From Eulemur rufifrons (taxonomy: Eukaryota > Chordata > Mammalia > Primates > Lemuridae): a DNA stretch of 64,000 nt. The notes under the pieces were generated by a model. It made no database searches. It saw nothing but the letters and a program-made list of their open reading frames with translations, and was not told the origin of the DNA. Positions 50,428-61,103 of the stretch are shown here, piece by piece (the first letter of the stretch is position 1; each line of letters starts with the position of its first letter). Made by a program: the position numbers and the translations under genes. The DNA lies in NCBI RefSeq assembly GCF_041146395.1, contig NC_091012.1, positions 16,978,193 through 17,042,192 on the forward strand. The letters are read 5' to 3'.

Positions 50428-50443
50428 AAAATATCAACTCCTC
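50428..50443. repeat. target-site duplication of the full-length L1 (right copy)
   Basis: Identical to 42644-42659. WRNIP1 coding sequence resumes right after it at 50444. Confidence 0.95.
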
Positions 50444-50785
50444 TCAACTCCTCAGGCAGGTATTCTTGCTCCACAGGCTCGCTGTACAGGGGGTTGTACT
50501 TGTAGCCTTTGCAGTAGCACAAATCCTTCATCAGCCCGGTTGCCATGTTCCTCAGGTGCAGAAGGCCCTGAGGCACCGGGGGCAGAGGGCCCTGGTGGTT
50601 CCTCAGGCAGGTTTTGACGTTGCTGTAGGCACTGAATAACTCAATGGACTTGGGGCTCTGGCAAAATAGACTACACACTGGGCCAGAAGCACCTCGCATT
50701 CAGGCATGCCTATAAAATGACAGCCTTGGTAGGCAGCGATTGCTTGTGTAAACGCAGATGGGTCTGCCAGACCTATGTCCTCGAT

Positions 50786-50835
50786 GGCGAACCTCACGAG
50801 GGTCCTTGCCGGCGAACCTCACAAGCGTCCTTGCC
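50786..50835. repeat. 25-bp tandem duplication inside the WRNIP1 retrocopy
   Basis: 'ggcgaacctcac' begins both units (50786-50810 and 50811-50835), which differ at only two positions. As 25 is not a multiple of three, it shifts the frame. It lies in the region coding for 'ARxLVRFA'. Confidence 0.95.
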
Positions 50836-52391
50836 ATGTAGAATGGGTCCTCTCCTCCCTCGAGCATGCGAGTCAGCCAGTAGAAGGAGGCGTTCTGGTC
50901 GGAGCCCCGCATGGACTTGTGCAGGGCAGAGATGCAGTTGCAGTGCTCCTCTCCTGCACGGTCATACAAAATGTGGGATCGCTGCAGGCCTTCCTTCAGG
51001 TCATTCTCAGTGATCAGAACTCTGCTGGGAGAATAGGTTTGCCCACTCTTCTTACAGAACATCTTCCTGGAGCTTAGCCTGGCCAGCACAGCCAGCTGCA
51101 GTCCATTCAACCCAGCCCTGGCGTCCCCGTCATTGAGGTAAGCCAGAGTGTCTACTGCTTTGTCCTCTATGATCACGGAGGGCTCAGAGCTGCTGTTGCT
51201 GCTGTGGCCCAGAGTGTCAGTGGGACGGCTAGAGTGTAGGACGTGGATTCCCAGTGAGTTGATCACTTGCATTAAAATAGCCACCATTGCCTCTACTGGA
51301 AGTTTCTCAAGAACAATCACCCGACAGCGGCTCAGAAGAGCAGCGTTGACCTGGAAGGAAGGGCTCTCAGTGGTTGCCCCAATCACGGTGATCGTCCCAC
51401 ATTCCACGTGAGGAAGGAAGTGTCCTGCTGAGATTTATTGAACCAATGAATCTCATCAATAAAAAGGATGGTTTTCCTTTTGAAAAAGCTCTTTTCATTT
51501 TGAGCTTGTTTTATGACATCTCGCACATCATTTGTCTTGCCATTTATTGAAGACAATGTCACAAACCTTATGCTATGCTTCTTGCTGTTGTTGGCTATGA
51601 TGTGAGCCAGAGTGGTCTTGCCACAGCCCGGTGGCCCCCAAAGGATGAGCGAGGGAATTTCGTTGGTCTCCAAGAGCGAGCGGAACAAGGTCTCCTGCCC
51701 CACAGCCCTGCTCTGCCCCATGTAGTCCTGCAGCGAGTCAGGACGCATCTTGGCCAGCGTCTTGCCCTCCAGCATCTGCCGGATCTCCTCCACGGCCAGA
51801 GCGCAGAGGTGCAGAGGGCCCCCAGCGCTGGCCCCACAGGTGGCGGTGGCGGCTGCATCCGTGTCCCAGTGCCCCAGGTCGTCCTCGCCATTGGCGTCCG
51901 CCTCTCCGTCGCCATCGCTGTCGCCCACCGCCTCCTCCTCCTCCTGCACCTCAGCCTCGTCCCAGCTGTGCGGAGACACGCTGCCAGCAGCGGTGGCCAC
52001 AGCCGCCGGCCCCTTTCCGGACCCCTTCCTCCCGGGGCTGCTGGAGCGGGCCACCGGTAAGTCGGGGATGGGGCGGGCGCCACTGGGCGTGGGCGGCTCG
52101 TCGTAGCTCTCCCTGCTCTGGGTCTCGCCGCCATCGTCGCCCTCCTCGCCCTTGCCCTCGCTGCTCTCAGCCACTGTCGGGGTGGCCGGCTGCTTCAGCG
52201 CTGAGCTCTCCGACAGCCGTGGCCTCTTGGCGGCCGGCGGCCAGGGCCCCTTGGCCCGTTCCCTGGCGCTGTGAGGCGCGGCTGCGGGCTCCGCGTGCCC
52301 GCGGGGTGGAGCAGCAGACAGCGGTCCAGGTGCGAGTTGATGTGCACGAAGGGCATCATCTGCTGGCACACGGGGCTCTGCAACTGGTCAA

Positions 52392-52407
52392 CGTGTGTTA
52401 CTTGTTT
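52392..52407. repeat. target-site duplication of the WRNIP1 retrocopy (right copy)
   Basis: Identical to 42136-42151. It marks the 5' end of the retrocopy, which starts within the N-terminal coding region. Confidence 0.95.
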
Positions 52408-55400
52408 AACCAAAATACGAAGGGAGACATTCCTAAAAATTGGATCTACATCCTTGCTGCACAGGAAATTTAAAATAGAAAACATTCTTCAGGACATTCT
52501 CAATTCAACTATAAATATTATCATAAAATGTAATCAGCCACTGACCACACTAAGAGAAATTAAAAGAGAAAACAGTAAGATCCCTCAGAAATAGACAAAG
52601 GTGAAGCCATCTTCTGCTAATTTCTCTGCAAGCTACAGGAATAGAGATTGTAGGCATTTTGATACTTGTTTTTCTCTCTGTTGTGAGAAGAGGACGGAAT
52701 TTGAGGTCTGCAGGCACCAGCATTATGGGGACATAAAAGGAATTGAAATGATTTGGGTGAAGTTCCCTGACATCCCACTCAGAGGTGATTTGTGTTAGCC
52801 TGCTAGGATTCTAATTTTTCTGGAAGGTTGAATTGAAAATTTACCATGGCTTATGATCTATCAGAAGAAAAGAGATTTTTTTTTTAATTAACAGAATCAC
52901 AATCTTTCTATTCTTCTTAATGTGTCTGTATCCGCCAAATGACAGGCGCTAATGGATGGTAACAGCTACTGCGCACACGCACGTGTAAACGCACAGGCAC
53001 ACGCTCTTGTGCACACTTGCTTGGGGGCTCTTTGAACCTTTGGCCTTCTCAGGTTCAGGTGTCTGGTCCAGTGCATTGTCTCAGCATTTCATGTTCTTGT
53101 TTCCAGACGTGTAGAAAGTGCCTATCTGCTGCTTCCTTTCTGTGCGCACAACATGTAAAATTCATGTCTCACTTTTTTTAGTGCATGAGCATATTTTTTA
53201 AAAAGTCAGTCCTGCTCGTCATTCACGTGTCCCCATCTCCTTTGCAGTCCTGCTCCCAGGGCCAGTGCCTGTGGGGAGTGGGGGAAGACTGCAACAAATG
53301 GGATGGGGGGTGGTCTTCCTCCTCCTCCTCCTCCTCCTCACTGTGGAGGTGTGAAGGACCACAGAGGAGCCACCCTGGGGATGGAGTTTTATGGCCTGTC
53401 AGGGTCAGCAAGAAAGCCTGGGGGGCAGGGAGGGGCCAGGGCCAGCTCTTTCCCCACTACCCACTGTCGGCTAGTCCGGCTTTTAGGGGCCCCTTGTGTG
53501 GAGACTACTGGACCTTTCTAAAGATCTGCCTTGGTTCTCTAAGGTTTAGAGAAAGCCACTCCTTTAGGACTCATTTTTTGCCACCTTTGAAAAATAATAA
53601 TAGTTCTTTTAAAACATTTAAGATTCCAAGAGCAACAAAATGAAAAATGGCTGAATGTTCCTGAACTGAAATCTCCCTGGCAGGCGGAGGTAAATCCTTC
53701 CTGACTTCACTAGAAGTTTGGGGGCTGATCTTGTGGTTTTTCTTCACAGAGGGTCGAGGCGCGCCTGGGTTTGTCTGCACCATTTATTCTTTCCCACAAT
53801 AATTTCCAGGTCTGACTTGGCTTTTTGGCATTGAGTTGTCGAGGTAAAGACAAAAGCAGAGGGTGCAGGAATGGATGTTTGTGATGAGGAGCGAAACGGC
53901 AGTTTTTCAATAGTATTTTAAGAAGTCAGCAGGGCCCCAAAGGTAACGTTATTATTTTTTTTCTCTTAGTGGTTCTATATTCAGGAGCACAGATGAGTGT
54001 TTTCCCTGAGTGTTCCTATGTGGGCAGGATTTTTCCCATACCATGACTGAGAGGTGAAAAACGTGGGTTTTAGACTGATTCAGTGACCAAAGATAGGACC
54101 AACATCTGCAGGCCTGTTCACCTGAGACACAGGTGGATATGAATCCTCCTGTGTATCTTGACAGATGGTGCTAGTGGCAAGATCAAGGTCAAATGGGCTA
54201 TAGCTTAGGTTAAAGTGGGATGTGGTCGTTTTTTATTCTCTTGCCAGGTCTCTTATTGGCAAGTCTGCCACCTGGTCATGGTCTGGCTTTCTCAAAATGG
54301 CCCTCCTCAAACTTGGGCTCAACCAGGGTATCAAAAACTCTGACCTGGAGCACAAAACTCCTATCAAGGCTGCTTTGTTTGAGCATGGCTATCACATTAT
54401 GCTGTGGGGATATGACTGGGAGACCTCCTATTCTGTCATCTCGCTTATGTTACTCTGCTATATGCTTCACTTTCTGAAATATATGTCAAATTTGTCCACG
54501 GTTCTTAGATTCAAAAATATAATGAAATAAAATGCTAAATTTACCTGTTAATGTAAGAAGCAAATTAGATTACTAGTGGGCACCAAATATTTATTAAAAT
54601 GTTTGGATTTAAGTTCAAGTTTATTGTAGGCAAGAAGAAATCATTAAAATTAATATCCATTTTCTCAGCCTATATTTAAATGATGGCATAATTTAATCCC
54701 AAAATTTTACTTTTTATTTCAGTAATTTATACCATATTTTACAACATTTATGTTGTTCATTTGGAAATGCCATGCATTTCTTAACTTCAAAAGGCTGTAT
54801 TATTGCTTCTATATTTTATGTAAAAATAGCACCAATATTCATGGCAGCATGCAATTAAAAATTGTAGATATTGAAAGTATTACCTTTTTTTGAGACAGGG
54901 TCCTAATCTATTGCTAAAGAATTATTTTTATTTGCATCCATTAAAGTACAGAGAGAAAAGACTAAAGAATTATTTTTAAATAGTATATCTATGTTATCTT
55001 CAGTATTTTATGTATCAAAATTTCTTATTCTTGTTTTCAAGTCCATATTACTGTGTTTATTTTGAGTGTATGTTTTCTCGGATGAGTGCATTGTATTTTT
55101 TATTTTGCATCTGAATATTGTGAAATGGATGATAATGTTCATCTCTGTACACTTAAAATAATGTGGTACATGATTTCTATATGCATTGGGCATATGTCTG
55201 TTGCCTATAAAATATCTGTGCTTTTTTTGACTTTATAAAAATTGCCCATACGTGGTTCAGGACTTACATTGCCCAGGCTTGTTCAGGACTTATCGTGTGT
55301 GGGTGTGTGCACACTCGCACACATGTGCTGGTTGGTTATCAGTGATTGCTTTATCCTATCTATGTGGGTGGTGAAGGAAATAGTCTTAAATTCACAATGT

Positions 55401-55480
55401 ATTTATTGTTTGAATTTATATTATTTTATGAGAGAAACAATTTTGTTATTTGAAGGTGATTTTTGAAAAGTTTTCTAATT
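52408..55480. other. no gene recognised; short simple repeats
   Basis: It begins with the continuation of the L1M-like target. It includes a (TCC)n run at 53316-53339, which opens poly-Ser/Pro/Glu frames, and a CA-rich stretch at 52970-53015. A 16-base repeat 'taaagaattattttta' occurs at about 54915 and 54963. A 102-codon frame at 54222 is not recognisable. 54890-54915 recalls a scrap of Alu. From 54540 on it is AT-rich. Confidence 0.45.
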
Positions 55481-56995
55481 GTCTCTTTAGGTAACCAAAT
55501 TTTTAATTGTGGTAAAATACATAAAATTGTTATATCAAACATTTTTAAGTATACAGTTTAGTAGTGTTAAGTATATTCACATAGTTTTTCAACATATTTC
55601 TAGATCATTTTTATCTTATTAAACTAAAAGTGAATAGCCATTAAACAAGAAATGATTCTTTCTACCTCTCTCTACCTCCTGAAAAACATCACTCTACTTT
55701 CTCTTTCTATGAATTTGACTACTTCACATACTTTATGAGTATGATAATACAGTGACTGTTCCTTTTTGACTGCTTTGTTTTACTTAACATATTATCCTCA
55801 ACGTTTGTCCTTGCTGTAATATGTGTCAAGATGAACATTTTTAAGGCTAAATAATATTCCATTATATGTATATGCCACATTTCTTTATCTACTCATCAAT
55901 AAAGGGACATTTTTTTTTGTTTCCAGGTATTGTCTTTAGTAAATAATGCTGCAATGTATGCAAATGTGCAAATATCTATTCCATGTTTTGCTTTGAATAA
56001 GTTTGAGATATTTTGGATACACTGATGTAGTACCATGTGCATATTCTTGCTTTTGTTGTGTGATAACTTTGATATTATATCTAAGAAATCATTACAAAGT
56101 GTAATTATAATGAAGCTTCCCTTTTATATATGCTTCTAGGAGTTTAATATTTATAGGTCTTACATTTAAGTCTTTGTCTATGTTTTTAATTGACACTTAT
56201 AATTGTGCATATTTACAGGATACAATTTGATGTTTCACATATATATGTTGTATAATAATGAAATCATGATATTTAGTGTATTCATTACCTCATGCATTTA
56301 TTATTTCTTCGTGGTGAAAATATCCACAAGCTGGTCTTCTAACTATTTGGTAATATACAATACCTTACTCTTAACCATTTTCATCTTACTGTGCAATAGA
56401 AAACCAAAACTTGTTTCTTCTTTCTAATTGTAATTTTGTACCTGTTAACCAACCTCACCTCATCGTCCCCTTCCCTTAGTCTCTGGTAACCATTGTTCTA
56501 CTTTCTGCTTCTATGATCTCAACTTTTTTTTAAACATACCACACATGAGTACAATCATACAGATTTGTATTTTTGTGTCTGGCTTATTCCACTTAACATT
56601 ATGTCCTTCAGATCCATCCATGTTTGTATGCCAGTACCATGCTGTTTGGTTACTATAGCTTTTTAGTAAATTTTGAAGTCATATACTGTGACTTCAGGTT
56701 TGTTCTTTTTGCTCAGGATTGCTTTTGCTATTTGGGATATTTTCTAGTTTCATATACATTTTAGGGATGTTAAAAAATTTCTGTGATGAATGTCATTGGT
56801 ATTTTAATAGAAATTACATTGAAGTTGTACATCACTTTGGGTAGTATGGCCATTTAAAAATTATTTTTCAAATCCATTAACAAAAGGTAACTTTCCATTT
56901 ATTCATGTGTATTTCAATTTCTTCATCCCTATTTTATAGTTTTTAGTATCTATATCTTTCAGCTTTTTAAGTTTATTGCTAGATATCTTAATTTT
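55481..56995 (-). repeat. composite of old L1 3'UTR/ORF2 fragments, antisense
   Basis: 'gtggtaaaatacataaaattg' and 'gtatacagtttagtagtgttaagtatattcac' (55549-) begin an L1M 3'UTR. 'ctaaataatattccattatatgtatatgccacat' (55847-) follows. A second 3'UTR starts near 56185 ('ttttaattgacacttataattgtgc'). Antisense ORF2 words ('ccagtaccatgctgtttggttactatagc') run from 56631. At least two L1s are stacked. Confidence 0.75.
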
Positions 56996-56999
56996 TTAC

Positions 57000-57492
57000 A
57001 GCTATTGTAGATGCAGGAAAAGCATTTGACATCATTCCTTTATAATAAAAACACTCAACAAATTAGGTATACAAGGTATGTATATCAACACAATAAAGGC
57101 AATATATATATATATATATAAAAAAACAATGATAACATAGTGAGCAGGGAAATGCTGCAAGCTTTTTCTCTGAGATTCCCAACAAGACAAGGATACCTGT
57201 TTTCACCAGTCCTATTCAACATAGTACTGGAAGCCATCATGAGAAAAAGAGGAGAAAGAATTAAAATCATTTAAACTGGAAAGTGAGAAGACAAATTGTC
57301 CCTGTTTGCAGACAAAGTGATCTTATATTTTAAAAAAACCTAAAAAACTACACATACCCCCAAAATTGTTAGAACTCTTAAAAAATCAGTAAAGTTACAG
57401 AACACAAAATCAACATAAAAATTAATAGTATTTCTCTACACTAACAGTAAACTAAAATAGAAATGTTAAAATTCAGTTTAGAAAGGCTACAA
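57000..57492 (+). repeat. old L1 ORF2 fragment, sense
   Basis: 'gtagatgcaggaaaagcatttgacatcattc' (57007-), 'cccaacaagacaaggatacctgttttcacc' (57178-) and 'agtactggaagccatcatgagaaa' (57222-) are sense reverse-transcriptase words. A (TA)n run at 57102-57120 interrupts it. It lies between antisense pieces, so an old inversion or separate insertion is implied. Confidence 0.8.
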
Positions 57493-57494
57493 AA

Positions 57495-57899
57495 ATAAGT
57501 CAGTCTATTTTGAGTTCTTGTTTGTGTATAGTACAAGGTAAGGTCCAACTTTAATTTGTCTGATTTGGATTTCCAGTATTCCTAACCTTATTTGTTGAAG
57601 AGACTGTCCTTTCCTCACTGTGATGTTCTGGTGAGAATTGCTGAGAATAAGTTGTCAATATATTATACATGAGTGTTTATTTCTGGGCTTTTAAATCTAT
57701 TTAATCATCTATTTGTCTGTCTTTATGCCAGTACCACACTGTTTTGAATAACATAGCTTTGTAATATGTTTTGAAATTGAAAAATCTCTTGCTTCTGTGC
57801 TTTTCTATTACAATATTGTTTCTTCTGGTTTTTTAATCTTTTGAGATTCCATAGAAATTTTAGAATATTTTAACACTTCTGTAAAAATTTGCATTGGTA
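57495..57899 (-). repeat. old L1 ORF2 fragment, antisense
   Basis: 'tttgtgtatagtacaaggtaaggtccaact' and 'ctttatgccagtaccacactgttttgaataacatagctttgta' are antisense late-ORF2 words. It is interrupted at 57899 by the young L1 and resumes at 59395. Confidence 0.75.
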
Positions 57900-59394
57900 C
57901 CTCCATAATGCTTTCCACAGGGGTTGCACTAGTTTGCAGTCCCACCAGCAGTGTATTAGTGTTCCTGTCTCTCCACACCCACGCCAACATGTGTTGTTTT
58001 GGGTTTTTTTGATAAAGGCCATTCTCACTGGGGTTAAGTGATATCTCGTTGTGGTTTTGATTTGCATTTCCCTGATGATTAGGGATGTTGAGCATTTTTT
58101 CATATGTTTGTTAGCCATTCTTATATCTTCTTTTGAGAAATTTCTATTCATGTCATTTGCCCACTTTTTGATAGGGTTGTTTGATTTTTTCTTGCTGATT
58201 TTCCTGAGTTCTAAATAGATTCTTGTTATCAGTCCTTTATCTGATGTGTAGTATGCAAAATTTTTTTCCCATTCTGTAGGTGGTCTGTTTATTCTCTGGA
58301 CTGTTTCTTTGGCTGTGCAGAAGCTTTTTAATTTAATCATGTCCCATTCATTTATTTTTGTTGCTGCTGTGATTGCCTTGGGGGTCTTCTTCATAAATTC
58401 TTTGCCTAGGCCCTATCAAAAAGTGGGCAAATGACATGAATAGAAACTTCTCAAAAGAAGATATAAGAATGGCTAACAAACATATTAAAAAATGCTCAAC
58501 ATCCCTAATGATCAGAGAAATGCAAATCAAAACCACAATGAGATATCACTTAACCCCAATGAGAATGGCCTTTATCAAAAAGTTCCAAAACAGCACATGT
58601 TGGCGTGGGTGTGGAGAGACAGGAACACTCATACACTGCTGGTGGGACTGCAAACTAGTGCAACCCCTGTGGAAAGCATTATGGAGGTATCTTAAACAGA
58701 TTCAAGTAGACCTGCCATTTGACCCAGCAATCCCATTACTGGGCATATACCCAAAGGAAAAAAGGTCATTCTGTAACAAAGGCACATGTACCCAAATGTT
58801 TATAGCAGCACAATTCACAATAGCAAAGATGTGGAAACAACCCAAATGCCCATCAATACATGATTGGATTAGTAAACTGTGGTATATGTATACCATGGAA
58901 TATTACTCAGCTATAAGGAATGATGAAGATACGACATCTCTATGGTTCTCCTGGAGAGATTTGGAACCCATTATATTAAGTGAAGTATCCCAAGAATGGA
59001 AAAACAAGCATCACATGTACTCACCAGAAAATTGGTTTCCCTGATCATCACCTAAATACAAATCTGGGAACGACACCAATTGGACATCAGACTGAGGTGG
59101 GGGTGGGGGAGGGGATGGGGGTATGCCTACACAATGAGTGCATTGCGCACCATTTGGGGAGTGGTAACACTTGAAGGTGCTGACTCGGGAAAGGGGGGGT
59201 GGGGAAAAATATGAAACTATTGTTTTTAACTTGCACTGTTCACTTAATAATTTATCATGAATATTTCCCATATTATTTCATATCATTGTACAACAAATAA
59301 TGTATACATTATGAGGACATACTGTATCTAACAAGATATACTGTTAGACTCTTTGATTCTGTAAAATTAAATTGAAAGAAAAAGGAAGGTAAAA
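57900..59394 (+). mobile_element. 5'-truncated, 5'-inverted (twin-primed) young L1
   Basis: 57900-58412 is antisense L1, equivalent to positions 49728-49215 of the full-length copy. From 58411 it switches to sense, equivalent to 49451 onward, through the ORF2 end (stop 59042-59044), the 3'UTR (G runs at 59099-59121) and a tail. Two bases (cc, 58411-58412) are shared at the switch. The two parts overlap in L1 space by about 278 bases, giving inverted arms. Flanking 17-bp duplications 'aaaaatttgcattggta' (57883-57899 and 59395-59411) are perfect. The sense frame 58436-59044 is open and keeps the zinc-knuckle Cys lost in the full-length copy. Confidence 0.95.
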
Positions 59395-60106
59395 AAAAAT
59401 TTGCATTGGTATTTTGACAGAGATTTCATCAAATCTGTAGATCACTTTGGGTAGCATTGACATATTAATAATATTAAGTCTTTTAGCTTTTGAAAGAAAA
59501 GTGTTTCCAGTAGTTTTTTGTTTAATTTCCACATAGTTGTGGACATATCACTTTCCTTTTGATTTTTACTTCTAGTTTTATTCTATTGTAGTCAGCAATA
59601 ATACTTTGTGTGATTTTTGTGTGCTTAAATTTGTTGAGACTTGTTTTGTGGCTTAGCAGGTTGTCTATCTGCTATAATGTGCTATGTTTGCTTAAAAATA
59701 GTGTGTAGAGTGGAGAGTTCAGTATAAGACTTTTAGGTGTAATCTATTTCACATATTCTGTTTCATTTTGTTCTGTTGTCTCTTGACTTCTTTTCATTAT
59801 GGAAAGAGTGGTATCAAATTATACTACTGTTCTTGTGATAGTGTCTGATTCTTGCTTCAATTCTGTAAAAAGTTGCTTCATATATTTGGGAGCTGTAATG
59901 GTAGATGCATACAGATTAATACTTGTGATAGCTTCCTGATCAATGGACTCTTTGATCATTATATAATGCCCTTTGCTGTCCCCTATGACAATTTTTGATG
60001 TAACATATTTTGTCAATGTGGGAATATTTGACATTGTATTCAATAACTTTTTTCAATTCTTTTACTTACAGTCCTCTGTGCCCTTACATCTAAAGTAAGT
60101 CTTTTG
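59395..60106 (-). repeat. old L1 ORF2 (endonuclease region), antisense
   Basis: Continuation of the target L1. The antisense frame 59819-60043 shows endonuclease-region text ('YIMIKESIDQEA'), and 59344-59532 reads 'LPKVIYRF'. 'gtagtcagcaataatactttgtgtgatttttgtg' (59589-) is typical of the L1M antisense. It is interrupted by an Alu at 60107. Confidence 0.75.
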
Positions 60107-60435
60107 CTGGGTGCGGTGGCTCACTCCTGTAATCCTAGCACTCTGGGAGGCTGAGGTGGGTGGCTTGTTTGAGCTCAGGAGTTTGAGACCAGCCTGAGCA
60201 AGAGCTCAGTAGTAGACCCTGTCTCTACTAAAAATAGAAAGAAATTAGCTGAACAACTAGAAATATATAGAAAAAGTCAGCTGGGCATGGTGGCACATGC
60301 TTGTAGTCCCAGCTATTCAGGAGGCTGAGGCAGGAGGATTACTTGAGCCCAGGAGTTTGAGGTTGCTGTGAGCTAGGCTGATGCCATGGCACTTTAACCC
60401 AGGCAACAGAGTGAGACTCTGTCCGCCACCCCAAA
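60107..60435 (+). mobile_element. Alu dimer (strepsirrhine-type)
   Basis: Begins 'ctgggtgcggtggctcac' and ends 'gtccgccaccccaaa'. It has the internal 'gctgaacaactagaaatatatag' block. Flanking duplication 'aaagtaagtcttttg' (60092-60106) against 'aaagtaggtcttttg' (60436-60450), one mismatch. Confidence 0.95.
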
Positions 60436-60450
60436 AAAGTAGGTCTTTTG

Positions 60451-61090
60451 TAGAAAACGTAGAGTTGGATCATATTTCTTCAATTTATTCAGACAAAATG
60501 TCTTTTGATTGATTTAATTTATTTTAGAGAAAGTAAATACTGAAAGGGAATAACTTGCCTTTTATTTATTTCTGTAAGTCTTATAGCTATCTTGTTCTTG
60601 TTTTCTTTTACTGTCTTCCTTTGTGTTTTGCTGATTTTTGTAGTGACATGTTTTGATTCCTTTCTCATTTCCTTTTGTGTATCTACTATATTTTATTATG
60701 TTTTTCTTTTTTCTTTAAAACCCCAAGAGCATTGAGATGTGTATGTACCATAGATATTTTGTTTGTGTTTACTATAATTATTTTTTAAAATCTGCCTATT
60801 ATAACAAACTATTTTAAGCTGAAAACTTTAACTGAATACAAAGTCCCTGCCTTTTTACATTGCATTCTGTTGAAATCACAGATTATATACTTTTGTATTG
60901 TGTATCCATTAACACAAATTTGTGGTTATTTTAAGGGTTTGCCTATTCAAATCTATAGCAGAATTAAAAGTATTTTATTCATCATCATTTTGATAACACA
61001 GAATACTATATGTATGCACACAATTACATTTACTGTGGTACTTGATATATTCACAAAACTATGTGGCTAATATTTTACTTTTCATTATGA
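60451..61090 (-). repeat. old L1M 5' part, antisense
   Basis: The text after the Alu continues the antisense L1 ('gtagaaaacgtagagttggatcatatttcttc', 'caaaatgtcttttgattgattt'), then becomes less recognisable toward 61090. Confidence 0.55.
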
Positions 61091-61103
61091 AAAACTGACT
61101 GTT

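Larger units (their letters stand above)
42152..52391 (-). pseudogene. WRNIP1: processed pseudogene (retrocopy) of WRNIP1, split by a full-length L1
   Basis: Intronless, minus-strand copy of the mRNA for Werner helicase interacting protein 1, a RarA/MgsA-type AAA+ ATPase that works at stalled replication forks. The coding part is 52391-50444 plus 42659-42625 (stop TGA at 42625-42627). The 3'UTR runs to about 42162, with AATAAA at 42180-42175 and a short A-tail. The copy lacks roughly the first 15 codons. Visible domains are the UBZ zinc finger (about 52310-52385, first Cys replaced by Ser), Walker A GPPGCGKT (51637-51614), Walker B with DEIH (about 51460-51435, followed by Trp instead of the usual Arg), and the conserved C-terminus ending KQRRC. 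Breaks, going 5' to 3' on the copy, are single-base losses near 52300, 51418 and 50653, and a 25-bp tandem duplication at 50786-50835 that lies between the last two. An L1 is inserted at 42660-50427. Perfect 16-bp target duplications flank it. Non-functional as protein. Confidence 0.95.

Noticed and set aside
51575..52106. Plus-strand frames opposite the WRNIP1 copy
   Set aside because: Mirror frames of the GC-rich parental coding sequence.
51383..52369. WRNIP1-like open frame of 328 codons as a possible working short gene
   Set aside because: It is one segment of a 5'-truncated retrocopy with a frame break before it and another after it. No promoter or start is visible, and its ATG is not in the parental frame.
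54222..54530. 102-codon frame in an intergenic stretch
   Set aside because: No family resemblance and no conserved residues to point to.
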